Source: Malania oleifera (taxonomy: Eukaryota; Streptophyta; Magnoliopsida; Santalales; Ximeniaceae). Taken from it: DNA of 64,000 nucleotides. The DNA is taken from contig NC_080424.1 in NCBI RefSeq assembly GCF_029873635.1, positions 2,025,001 through 2,089,000 on the forward strand, in the 5' to 3' direction. The notes under the pieces were generated by a model. That model searched no databases and was not told the DNA's origin. It worked only from the letters and a program-made list of their open reading frames with translations. Positions 10,185 through 24,358 of this stretch are shown piece by piece. Numbering within the stretch: position 1 is the first letter of the stretch; every line of letters begins with the position of its first letter. The translations under genes were made by a program, and so were the position numbers.

Positions 10185-13100
10185 ATGCGGAGAAGAGAAC
10201 GCTGAAGAGAAAGGCTCTCGCCGATTGCACCAACACCGTCGCTTCTCGCCCCTCCTCCGTCTCCTCCTCCTCAAAAGTACCGCCCTCTCTTCTCAATCCC
10301 TCTAAGCCCCCTCCTCTCACGTTGCCCGATGCCATCAACCTTGACGCTCCCATTGCCTCCTTCATCAATGCTCGAAACCCTAGCACTTCTCGACGCCGCA
10401 CTTGTACTTCTACCTCTGGTAATTTCCCCTATCCATTTGTTGTTTCTCTGCCTCTTGTTAGCCGAATCGAATTGTTGTTGATCGTCTAACCCTAGGTACC
10501 CTATTTGTTTGCTTATTAAAAAAACTTCGGAACGATCGTTTTCTTTGTGATTTAACATTGTAATGTGATTTTCGTGATTATTGTGAGAACTAAATGTTGT
10601 TTTATATTCTGACGTTTGGGTCACGGATTTATCGCTTCTCGTGGATTAATGCTTAAATAACCCTAGCATCATTCTCTTACACGTTACGCAGAATAGGATT
10701 AGTACGCTGATTATTGTGCGATTGTTGAAAAAAAATTTATTGCTTCTCCACCCGTATGCAATATCAGTTATAGTTATCTAAAAATTAAGCTGCGGCTGAA
10801 TCTCGTCAGTCTATGTACAGGGTGATAAAGTTTGTTAAGGGGAGTCTGTAACGATGGTAATGTAAGTGTAATGGTCTTGTTCTTTGTGCACCATTGTCAT
10901 TTACTTTCAATTCATGGTATAATTTTAGGACTGCTGAATACATTTGTTGTTTTAATTTCTGGGGATCTTTTATTATATAAATGTTAGTCTCCGACATATT
11001 TGAGCCTCTTACAGCATTCAGCCAGAGAGAGAGTGCAAAGGAAATAAAAAAGAAGAGGACACTGAATGAAACTGTTGAATGCATAGATGCCGAAGACTCT
11101 TCTATTCCACATCTACCACTAGAATCTTCACATAATCCTCCCTCAGGTGATTTTCCCGCTATTTTCTGTTTCTATTGCCTTAACCAAATCCAATTGTTGA
11201 TATGGAAATCATGGATTCTCTTTTCTATTTGATTGTGGTAATTATTCAAAGAGATTATTTCATTTATATTTTCACATGTAGGTTACTGATTTCTTTCTTC
11301 TTGCTGAATGCTCAATTACTGTGGTATTAGTCTATTACACATTACTTAGGAATTCTATGGGGGTCACAGATGGACTTTATGAGAGAAATATTGAATTGAA
11401 AAAGTACTGATAATATGTAGTGAATTTGAAAAGTGTTGAAAGTCATAAATAAGTACTCATCAAATAAGTGATGTTTGCATAGTCACTTCTAGCTATGAAA
11501 AAATTATATATGCTGTATAAATTTATTATAATATTATTATGATCATAATGATATTTCAACATATAATTAATATATTATAATATGCAGTAAAAAATAATAT
11601 ATGATAAATTATGTTAGTACTTAGTAATAATATTATTAACAAAAAAATTTTAAATTAAAATTTTTGATTGACATTTAAATTATCATTTTTAATTAACAAT
11701 TCAAACATTGTCTAAATAACATTTAAATGGCATTTTAAATTAATATTTTGAAATTGACATTTAGAATATTACCTTCTGCAATATTAACAGGAATTATATG
11801 TTGAAATTTGATGCAGTAATAATTTTTTTTCAAAGTAATTATACCCTACGTTTGGGAGCATGGAATTGGGGCCTTGGATTTCGATAAAACATGGTACAAA
11901 ATATTGACTTTCTTCCAAATCCACACAAATCCAAATTCAAGTCCCAAAATATTACCTTGTTAATGAATATTATAACATATAATTAAAAATAATTAAAATT
12001 TAAAGAATTAAAATGTTAATATTTTAATTGAATTATTATATGTTAAATAAAAATTTTAATTACTGTTAATTATATTTTGTTAGTTACTGTTGATTTTCAA
12101 TTAACAGCCATTAGTAGCAACTACTGAATTAGCTAACAGTAATAGAATATAAGTAGCTGCAATTAACAGCAATTACATGGTAAGTTGTTAACATTTTTAA
12201 TTCAAAAAATGTAATGAATCTGATAATCATGCATATTAACAAATCTAATTTCTATTAAAAAAAATGATGATAGTAACAAATATGTTTGCCAGATTATACC
12301 ACACAGAGATCGGGGGTGGAAGAGGCACTGGCTGGCGAGGGCAGATGGCAAGGAAATAAAACTAATTACGAACATTGTTAAGATGTCACTGAAATAAATT
12401 TTAGTGCCTCAAGGATTTTAAGTTTCAGACTCAATGGTGGTTCTGAATGCTATGTTTTTGTCATAATTTGCTTTGATTCCTTTTTGTTTTATTTCAGATG
12501 AACATTTTGTGTTTCAAATCCTGGGGATTATTTATTTATTTATTTATCCTTGTGGGGGAAGTGCAGAGTTCTCTAGCTTTATTATTATTATTATTATTAC
12601 TGTTCCTTGAATTAGAGTACCTATGATTGTGACATATTATAGCTATTTACAGCATGCAATCAAAGCCAGACTGCTGAGGAAATAAAAAATAAGGGAAAGA
12701 CAATGGTTGAACCCTTTGAACCCATCAATGGCCCCTCTACTCCTCATGGACAGCCAGAATCTTCATATAATCTGGGGAAGACAGTGAATGAACCCCTTGA
12801 ACCCATCAATGGCCCCTCTACCCCTCATGTAGAATTGGAATCTTCATATAATCAAGGTATGTTTGCTCTCTTTTCTTGTTTGTCTTAACTTTGTCAATTA
12901 TTCTGGACTTTAACCCTAGCGGGATTCCTGATTTGATCCAGACTTTAAGCCTATGTTGCATCATATTTTAACGTTTGATCAATGTTTCACTTGCTTCTCT
13001 TGGAATATTTAACCTTTTGGTGTCTTTGGAGATAATTACCTTTTAATTATTATGATCATGTTTGAGACATATTTGTGCTTATAGTTGATACAATTCTCTT

Positions 13101-15966
13101 TGATGTTTGGATGTCGAGATTATTGTTCTCCATATTTAATATTGGGTACACAAAGTCTTTAAGATGCAAATGAAGTTGTTGTTACCTTTTGTTTAGAGAT
13201 CAATGTTTTAAAAGGCCAAGGTGTAAGGCGATGCATTTTAATCCTTAAGAGGTGAGGTGTAAGCCTTTTGAGAATTTTTTAAAGATAAAAATATGTAAAT
13301 AGATTGTATATATTTTAAAAATAAGGGAAAAGTAAGAAAATCAAAAATATAATGTAAAAAATAAAAATTATATTTACTTTGCAAACTACTTGTGGGCCAT
13401 TAAAAACTTGCTAACTTAAATACATAACATAAATCATGACCAGAGATAACTATACTATTATAATGTTCAAACTATTTTAATGATCTAAAATGCAACTCAG
13501 TTATTTTGGAAAGATTGAGGTTCAAGAGTTTTATAAATCAACTCATATTATGAATTTACTGCATTCCTTTTATACAAATATGTAGTTAAAGTTTGTTAAC
13601 CAAATCTAACTTGAGAATCACACACCTAAAATGCATAAGCCTCAACTACAAAGGTGCAAAAGGCATGCTTTTTATGAAAATGCATAAGCCTCAACATATA
13701 ATGCGTTAGCCTTTTTGGAATTTGGAATTTAGATTGAGCCTCAAAGCACTATAGGCATGCCTTGCCTTGAGGCTAGCCTTCATTGAGCCTTTTAAAACAC
13801 TGGTTTGGATTATAATTTTCATTTGGAGCTAGTCAAATATCTTATGCCTTATTTCATTGTTTCAGAAGACTTGTTCTTGTGAGAATGAAACTTTTATAGT
13901 GCCTAACTACTTTGCCATTTATGTGTTTATGCCTAATGATTTGGCCCCTAATTTGCACAATGTAGTCATTTCATCTGATTCATAATGTATTCAAAGCTAG
14001 TGAGTTAAATGTTTATTCTGATGCCCAAATTTTACCTAAGGTACTGCTGATTCTGTGGTCCTCAAGTCTTCCATACTTTACAGTCGAAGGCAGCCTGCAG
14101 GGAAAAGGAAGACCACAGGGAAGGCAGTGGCTGTAACTATGAGTGCCCCTCCCATGAAGAGGATCAACAGGACTGGGTCTCTCTCTCTCTCTCTCTCTCT
14201 CTCATACACTCGCGCACACACACACACACAGAGTTTTCCTCTACTTGGTCATTTTGTCTGATGTCGGCTTTACAATCTTTGAAGAGAAAAAAAGACCGAT
14301 GTTTATAAATTCTTTTTTAAAGAGATAAGATGTTGGGACTTGGACTGATGACTTCTTTATAAATATTTTGAGGGCCTTAAATTATGTTTGTCTGTGCATA
14401 TATAATTATTTGAGATAGGTCTCTACTCTGTTTTTGTCTTCCCAAAATGATTTTTGAGGGATCCAACCTTTTGCGTGTGATAGTGTATCTGTGACTCTGT
14501 GTGATGCTGTTGCAGGCTTGATGCAGTGTATGGACTTGTGCTGTCTTCTCTACATGCTTCATCAATATATGAATTTGTTAGTGGAGTTGATAGGATGTTC
14601 ATATTTTAAAGAAAACAAGCTTCTTTTTGTAAAATTGTTGATGTCTGTATGTCACTGGCTTATGCATCTGCATTGGATTTTGACTAGAACCCTTGTCTGA
14701 GGCAGAGGAAATATGCTGTGACCTTTTTCCCTTTCTCCTGATATTTTATCAGGAATCATTTTGTCTGAATGCCCTGGAGAATTGAGCACAAAGTTGAGCT
14801 CAATCAACATTGACTTGCAAACTCTTGATCATTGAAACTTAGGGCTTTTAAAATTGGATTCACATGCTTTCCCCTTGTCCAAAAACTTGCCAGTTGTAAT
14901 AGTGTGTAATTTTTGAACTAATAAGTTTTAAAAATTTTGGATATAAATTCTTCTGTTTCTTATTTTATCTCCGCATGTGTGACTCTTTCTGTTGAAATCT
15001 TGTTTTTTGCCCTGTTGTATGCTTTTGTGCCTGATATTCTATTCTTCATGTATGCCTGCCGTTTCTCTAAATGTTATTTTGTTAAGTATCTTCTTTTTGC
15101 TTCTAATAGGGTCAAACTTAACGAAGCTGGGGAAACTCGTTTATCCAAGTCATGCACAGTTCGTTGGCAAAAACATAAGAAGGTATGTTTAAGACTTTAT
15201 TTAGTCTTAATTTTCTTTTTGTTTAAGGTATAGAACTACACTTTTTTTTAACTTGCCCTGGGAGTGCATGTGCTCCAGCTTTTTCTAAAATTTTCTACTT
15301 ATTTTGAAGAAGTATTTGTAGAGAAAATGAATAGGGCTTAAAGGGTGATTGAATTTGATTAGAAGAGCAGTTATGATTAATTATAAGAGCAATTTGGGGT
15401 TGTTATGGGTGGTTTTTGGGGTATTTTGGGAGAATTATTGGTAGTTAGTCTAAAAACTAGACCTAGAAAGGTGAATCCCTTTACTGTTATTAGAGATTAA
15501 AAAAAAAGGCTTTTTTACCCTGCACCTTGAGCATAAGAAAAACTTCTCACTCAAGGTTGTGCATTTTTTTTGAAGTTGCTGAGCTTGGGAATATTGTGAA
15601 TCAGATTTTTTTTTTAGTGGCTAGAACACATCGTTTAATAAAATTCTTTTATTTTAATGCCAACAATGGAGTGCCTGATAGTTCAAAGTGTATTAATATG
15701 AATGCTATAATTCTCGCTGTTTAAATTTGTATGATGCCATGTACTCTTTATGAAATCCTGTACTGATGATTGTTAACCCTTCATATGCTGATTATTTTTA
15801 TTATCATTGCTATTCTTGCCAGAAACTGGATTCCTGGCAGCCTGAGGAAGGGGTTTCTGAACCTGCCTTACCACGAGACTTTATAGAGAAGCAGAGAGCT
15901 TACTTTGCAGAGGTTGATGCATTTAAACTGCCAGTGGAAGAAGTTTCTGATAGTGAGTTGGAGTAA
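10181..15966 (+). CDS. Sororin-like sister-chromatid cohesion protector
   Basis: Six exons, each with GT/AG borders and matching phases: 10181-10418, 11015-11146, 12653-12856, 14041-14176, 15110-15182 and 15823-15966, giving 927 bp and 308 aa. The N-terminus (MNAEKRTLKRKALADCTNT) is basic. The end, KQRAYFAEVDAFKLPVEE, fits the sororin C-terminal signature F-x5-F-x-L-x-V-E, as in human CDCA5 (EFEAAEQFDLLVE, recalled). Sororin protects cohesin from WAPL in the nucleus, which holds sister chromatids together until mitosis. The middle is low complexity; exon 3 has a tandem 27-residue repeat, each copy with a Ser-Thr-Pro site. Exons 2 and 3 are themselves duplicates. The chosen ATG keeps the KALADCTN motif; no other in-frame ATG precedes it. 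The weakest border is the exon 4 donor, GTCTCT at the edge of a CT microsatellite. The gene structure is secure; the sororin assignment rests mainly on the C-terminus. Confidence 0.8.
12693..12854 (+). repeat. 81-bp in-frame tandem duplication in exon 3
   Basis: Two adjacent 81-bp units (12693-12773 and 12774-12854) encode GKTMVEPFEPINGPSTPHG... and GKTVNEPLEPINGPSTPHV.... They are very similar at DNA level, so this is a fairly recent duplication that kept the frame. Confidence 0.9.
13205..13798. mobile_element. MITE-like inverted-repeat element in intron 3
   Basis: Starts (AT)GTTTTAAAAGGC at 13205 and ends with the inverted GCCTTTTAAAAC(AC) at 13798. Both ends continue into GC-richer 'aaggtgtaaggcgatgc' and 'gcatgccttgccttgaggc' arms. 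About 594 bp with an AT-rich core and no coding potential. It has the look of a plant non-autonomous DNA transposon. No clean target duplication was found, so the superfamily is left open. Confidence 0.6.
14177..14230. repeat. (TC)n(CA)n compound microsatellite at a splice donor
   Basis: A TC run followed by 'atacactcgcgcacacacacacaca' begins exactly at the proposed exon 4 donor (GG|GTCTCTCT). Length changes here could affect splicing of the sororin-like gene. Confidence 0.85.
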
Positions 15967-16929
15967 ATACAATAGGAAGGTAGTTTTATACTTCAAATGG
16001 ATGGTATGGTGGTAAGGTGCCATGTCCCCTTTGACACCTACTGTATAGTTTCAATAGCATGCTCCAGGAATTATATGGGGGAAAAAAAAACTCACCTATC
16101 ATATTGTTAAGTGGTTTGTAATGTTTTCTCCATGCGGAGTGTAGTGTACATGGGGTGTTGTAATTTTCAAAAAAAATGAAGTTGATTCTTTCAACACAAA
16201 ACAATTGATTGATTCCCCAAGTTGATCAAATTATGAGGCGCTTCCCCCCAACCAAGCTGGTTGGTAATGTGTTGAGATTTGATTCTTTACGTGGCAGTTT
16301 GGATGTGTTCTGATTTCCTGTCTGCAAGGTCTAAGCATCTTGCAAATGAAGAATAATCCCAATTAAGCCTTATTCATGCATCACTAGGGGGATGAATCAG
16401 ACCATTTGATTTAAGTGCAAACCAACAAGGAAAGGAGGAACTGAAGAAAGTGTCGGTCAATTTGAGCGTTACGGTTGAACTATTGAGTTAGAGACCTTAT
16501 GTGATGTTTCAAAATCTAACCACTTAAGTCAGGAACATGGTTTTTTATTGTGTTTTTTAGCATTTAGTTTCTGTGGGGTAGGCTATAAATTTGATTGCAC
16601 TGAAAATTCCACTCCTGCTTCATGAATACCGCATAAGATAATTTTGAATTTTTGCTGCCGTCATTGAATGTAATTTAGAACCATGCATCCACCTTTCTTG
16701 TATTAATAATCATTAATCCAGTAAGATGGATCGATTTCTAGTTGCTCCATACGCCACTGACAACATGGTTGATTGCGGACAATAGTTGGCATATGGATCA
16801 TCCTGGTCTTGCTTATGGCCAGTGAAAGGCAGACTATTTTTGGAATAGACAAGTTAACTAAAGCACCCCTTAATATATATATATATATAAATATAATGCT
16901 CCACTCTAATACTAATTCCTCGAAGCCAG

Positions 16930-19232
<2,303 letters not shown>

Positions 19233-19251
19233 GATCTATATTGGTGGATGA

Positions 19252-19494
19252 CGTTAGAAATGGAAATGCTGAGAGAGAATCAAAGAGGATTTCAGAGAAA
19301 AGGAGGGCAAGAATGCTCTCTGTATTTCTGTATATATTTCAGTAAGTGCACAGTTGTGTGCTCATATGCAATTGCCAAAGAATATTTTTAACTAATTGAG
19401 AAAATACAATACTGCCCTTTATATACAGTTCGGCAAGGAAGAAGAGCAACTAATTGAGGGAATAATAAAAAAAGAATATGGAAACGGAAAGAAC
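19252..19494 (-). promoter_or_regulatory. Copia 3' LTR placed as promoter of the peroxidase
   Basis: This 243-bp LTR reads in the same direction as the peroxidase and ends about 20 bp before its ATG. A TATA box (TATATAAAGG on the minus strand, near 19418-19430) would give a leader of roughly 160 nt that runs from the LTR straight into the gene. The leader would include a short uORF starting near 19370. That the LTR drives the gene is an inference from position, orientation and the TATA box. Confidence 0.6.
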
Positions 19495-22400
19495 TTTTGA
19501 AGGCAAAGCCTTGGTCATGGTGTCAGCAAGTTCAGCAAAGCTAGGGACATAATGAGTGCAGAGGCTTCCATCTTAGATTTTGTCACGAATTAAATGGCAA
19601 TCGAGTTCGATATGTTTTGTTCTTTCGTGGAAAACAGGGTTCGCAGCAATGTGGAGGGCAGTTTGATTATCGAAGTGAAGTATAGCTGCCTGAGGATGAG
19701 GAACTTGAAGAGCAGATAAGATGAACCGTAGCCATGTTAATTCAGAACAGGTAGCAGCCATGGATCTATACTCTGCCTCTGCCGATGAGCGTGAAACAAC
19801 CGATTGTTTTTTAGACATCCAAGAGATCAGGGAAGAGCTAAGAAAGATGCAGTAGCCCTCGACAGATTTTCTGGTGTCAGGGTAGGAGGCCCAATTCGAG
19901 TCACAGTGGGCCTCAAGTTGAAAGGAAAAAGAACTGGGGAGAAGGAGAGCTTGACCAGGTGCACCCTTGAGGTATCGAAGAACCTTCTGAGCTACCAAGA
20001 GGTGTGAATCAGAAGGGTTGGCCATGAATTGGCTTAAAGTTTGAACACTAAAGCGTATGTCTGGGTGGGAGATAGTGAGGTACAGCAGGCGACCAACAAG
20101 TCTTCTGTAAACACTGGGGTCGGATAGAGGAGTACCGGTGGACTTAGTGAGTTTAAGGTTTTGGTCCATAGGAGCCTTAGCAAGATTGCTGCCCAGGGTA
20201 CCAGAATCTGCCAAAATGTCTAGTGTATATTTTCGTTGACACAAATGTATCAATTTAGATGGCCTTGCAATCTCTATGCCAAGAAAGTAGCGCAATGTGC
20301 CGAGGTCCTTTATCTGAAACTTGCTATGTAGGAAAGCCTTGAAGTCAATCACAGCATTGAGATCATTGCCGGCGACAAGTATGTCATCAACATAAATGAG
20401 TAAAATAACAATGATGCCATTTGTGTTGCGGGTGAAAAGGCTATAATCAACTTTGGATTGAGAGAAACCAGATTCAAGCAAAGCAGTGGAGAGTTTAGAA
20501 TACCATTGTCTTGATGCCTGTTTGAGACCATACAAACTTTTGAGTAACTTGCAAACTTGGTTGGGAGAACCTTTCTTGTAGCTGGGAGGCTTGGTCATGT
20601 AAATGTCTTCATGTAAATCCCCGTGTAAGAAGGCATGGTTGACATCAAATTGACGTAGATGCCAACCCTTAATTGACGCAATAGCTAAAAGACATCTCAC
20701 GATGACTAGTTTTGCAACTGGAGAGAATGTCTCTTTGTAATCGACCCCGTCAAGTTGAGTGTAGCCTTTAGCTACTAATCTGGCCGTCAATCTCTCAACA
20801 CTGCCGTCAAAATTATATTTAATTTTGGACATATTTACAGCCAATGGTTACTTTTCCAGGAGGTAAAGCAGTGAGTTCCCAAGTATGGTTTGCTTCCAAG
20901 GCAGCGAGCTCATTATCCATAGTTTGACACCAACTGAGGTCCTTAATGGCTTGTTTAAAAGTTGGTGGTTCAATGTGAGTGGAAATAATGGTTGAAAAGG
21001 CTTTATATGGAGGGGAAAAAGATTGATAGAAGAGAGTATGATGCAGGGGAAAGGGTTTACCTGAGGAAGACAGCAGCTACTTGTTCAACGATAGGATGGG
21101 AGCAGCAAGAGTAGTTTGTTGGCAGTGGAAATCCTACAGATAACGCGGTGCAGTTCTGGCTCTAGTGGACTTGTGAGGGAGGAGAGGAGAGGAGAGGAGA
21201 GTTGGATGGTGGGGGAGAAGCAAGGGAAAAGGAAGGAGGGGTTTGGGAAAGGGGGTGGGGTTCCTTGGGAAGGATAGTGGTAGGTAATGATGGAGGAATA
21301 GGAGAGGAGGAAGGAAGCTAGTGGGAATTAGAGGAAATGATAGGGTGTGGCATGGTGGTGAGGGGAGGAGATGGAGAAGAAAGAGAAGGGGATGGTGTGT
21401 TGGGGAGGAGAGAATGGTAGGGAAAAGTCGTTTCATGGAAGTGGACATCTCGAGATAGAAAAACTTGCTCAGTTTATAAGTCAAGTAATTTATATGCTTT
21501 AATGTCGAAAGGATATCCTAAAAAAACACAAGCTCTACCACGGGGGTCAAATTTCTTCCTCCCATGAGAGAGTGTAGAGGCTTAAGCAAGGCAGCCGAAG
21601 ACTCGTAAGTGTTGGTAACTGGGTGGGATATTGAAAAGGGTTTCATAAGGGGTTTTATTATGAAGGAGGGGGGTGGGGGTTCTATTAATAAGGTACACTA
21701 CTGTAAGAACACAGTCAATCCAAAACTTGAGATTGAGACGTGATTGGAATCGTAATGCACAAGCCACATTCATGATATGTTGATGTTTTCTCTCAACAAC
21801 CCTATTTTGTTGGGGTGCTTCCACGCAACTCCTTTGGTGTATGATGCCTTTGGTTTGATAGAAATCTTTCATTTGGAATTCAGAACCATTGTCACTCCTA
21901 AGTATCTCAATTTTTGTCTAAAATTGTGTTTCAATGAGGTTGCAAAAGGTGACAATACAAGTTCTAGTATCAGATTTATTTTGAAGCATGTAAACCCAAG
22001 TTGTTATAGAGAAATCATCAATAAGAGTGAGGAAGAAACGGGATCCATCAGCTACAATTGTGGAGTTGGGACCCCAAATATCACAATGGACAATATTAAA
22101 AGCATGTAGAGAGGAGTGCTCAGATTGTGGAAAGGGAAGACGATGTTGTTTGGCTAAATGACAGACAGAACATGGCATTTTATTATTGTGTTTCAAAGTG
22201 CGAGTTACAATGGGGTCATTAATTAAAAGTAATCTAGAAGGAGAGAGATGTGGCCAAGTTTGTAGTGCCATAAATCTGAACAAGAGGTTGTCTGAGTAGC
22301 AGAAGTAAAGCGGAGGTGGTCTTTGTGGAGGAAAGTAGGACAAGCATCAATAAGAGCAGAAGGTGACACCCGTGAGCTGAGTAAATGATAAAGGCCACCT

Positions 22401-24224
22401 CTAACTTCACCCATCCCAATCGTTGTCCAAGAAGCTAAGTCCTGAAGATAGCAAGAAGCAGATAGAAAAATTAGGCAGTAGGAAGCATGTTGAGCAAGTT
22501 GTTTGGTAGAAAGAAAGTTAAAATGAAAAGAAGGCACACACAAGACATGGTTCAGCACTAAGTGCTCAAAAATTCGCACAACACCAGTGTGGGTAACAGG
22601 GACTGCTGTGCCATTAGGTAACTTGACTTGGTAAGAAATAGCAGCGGTTATGGATGTGAAGAGGGAGGAACAACAGATCATATGATTAGTTGCCCTTGTG
22701 TCAATAATCCAAGGTGGGGCGTGTGAGTTATGAAATATCTGTGTGTGTGATTCTGAACAAATGGCCATACCAGCAACCCGAGAGGTGTTGATATTACTAG
22801 AAGATGGAGATGGAGAGGGCTGAGCAGTAGAGAGAGCAGCCATGGGTGAGCTGGGTTCCTTGGGATGCAAAAGAGCAAGAAGTTGCTGATATTGGCTCTT
22901 AGTAAATGCCATAGATTCAGTTGGGACAACCTTATGATTAGCCTCTAAGAGAGTGCTAGAGTGGGTGGTAGTGGGTGCAAAACTTCTGGGTTTCCCATAG
23001 AGCTTGTGTCCGGGGGGTAGCTGTGTAGTTTGTAACGTTTAGCAACAATCTGGTCAGTCTTGTGACATTGTGAACACAAAGGAGGTTCAGCATTGCCAAT
23101 CTTAAAACAATTATCAAAAGAGTGGCCTGGTATCTTACAGTGGGAGCAATATGGATGGTTGGTTTTCTGGGCATTTGGGTTGGAGGACTTGGGGGTGTAT
23201 TTTGTGGGATTGTATGTAGGTTTGGCCATCATAGCCAAAAGGTCAGAGGGGTAGAGGTGGGAATGAGTTGGTGTTGTCGTTCTTGTTGCCGGACCATAGA
23301 GAACACTCGGTTAAGAGGTGGTAGGGGATCAAGAAGCATAATCTGGTCTCTTGTGTTTGAGTAAGAGTCAGACAATCCCATGAGGAATAGAATGACACAA
23401 TCACGGTTGTAACGATCATGAAGAATCTTCAATTTTCCATAGTCACAGCTGGGAAGGGGGTCATAAACAGCAAGCTCATCCCATAATCCTTTGAGGCGAT
23501 GAAAATATATAGCGACAGAATCCTGACTTTGTGCTAAAGCAGCTAAATCACATTTTGTTGAGTGAAACGATCCCTAAGTTCCAACCACAACACTATGGAA
23601 TCATCAACTAAAGCAAGGCTTGATTTCATAGAAACATTTACAGAATTATGCAGCAATAGACAACCAGATCATTGCATCTCTCCCAGGCTTCAAGAAGAGG
23701 GTCTGAAGAAGCAGAAGGTTTAAGAAGCGTGCCATTGATGAATTCGAGTTTGTTCTTCGCACGAAGAGCTCGGCTAATAGCACTCGACCAGTTGACATAA
23801 TTATTAGCAGTAAGGAGGTCAGAGACCAATGCAGTAGCAGGGTTATCACCATTCTCAATTCGGAATGGGTTAAAGGGGTTAAAGAAATTTAGGTATCAGT
23901 CTGGAGAGTTCTTCTCATTGGAGAGTTTGGAAGTATCATCATCTCCAATGTGAAGTACTAGTGAATCATGCTCAGATACCATGTCAGAAATGGAAATGCA
24001 GAGAGAGAATCAAAGAGGATTTCAGAGAAAAGGAGGGCAAAAATGCTCTCTGTATTTCCGTATATATTTCAGCAAGCGCACAGTTGTGTGCTTATATACA
24101 ATTGCCAAAGAATATTTTTAACTAACTAAGAAAATACAATACCACCTTTTATATATAGCTGGGCAAGGAAGAAGAGCAACTAACTGAGGGAATAATAAAA
24201 AAAGAATATGGAAACAGAATGGCA
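19252..24224 (-). mobile_element. Ty1/copia element with two LTRs
   Basis: 5' LTR at 23982-24224, 3' LTR at 19252-19494, both about 243 bp. The primer-binding site TGGTATCTGAGC lies directly next to the 5' LTR at 23970-23981, as in initiator-Met-tRNA-primed copia elements. GACGTTAG occurs at 19250-19257 and 24225-24232, so a target duplication GACGT is likely. Order on the minus strand is the copia order: gag with a CX2CX4HX4C zinc knuckle (about 23860-22945), protease (about 22900-22350), integrase (about 22343-21580), then reverse transcriptase and RNase H (20844-19573; the RT core reads YVDDILVAGNDL). The LTRs differ at roughly 20-odd of 243 sites by eye, which suggests a few million years. 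Structurally near complete but with several breaks; a fossil. Confidence 0.92.
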
Positions 24225-24358
24225 GACGTTAGTATTCAGGTGTGCCATGTGCTGTGTGCTGTGCTGAAGACATCTCCAATAGATGATGAAATTTAATTAA
24301 TAATTGAACTCTTCCTATATATATATAGATATATATATATATATATATATATCTCTAT
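24225..24358. other. Displaced original upstream region of the peroxidase
   Basis: Host DNA between two copia elements. It contains 'gatgatgaaatttaatt' followed by 'aataattgaactcttcc', which also occurs directly upstream of the peroxidase-like start in the copy at 32360-32480. It is thus the peroxidase's old promoter, now about 5 kb from the gene. A TA microsatellite occupies about 24316-24350. Confidence 0.7.

Noticed and set aside
10063-10624. Overlapping frames on both strands around exon 1 of the sororin-like gene
   Set aside because: They are shadows of exon 1; only the frame from 10181 continues across all splice sites.
11840-11960. Possible small MITE in intron 2 of the sororin-like gene (tttgggagcatggaattgggg ... 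cccaaa)
   Set aside because: Only weak inverted similarity was visible and no target duplication, so it is not listed as a feature.
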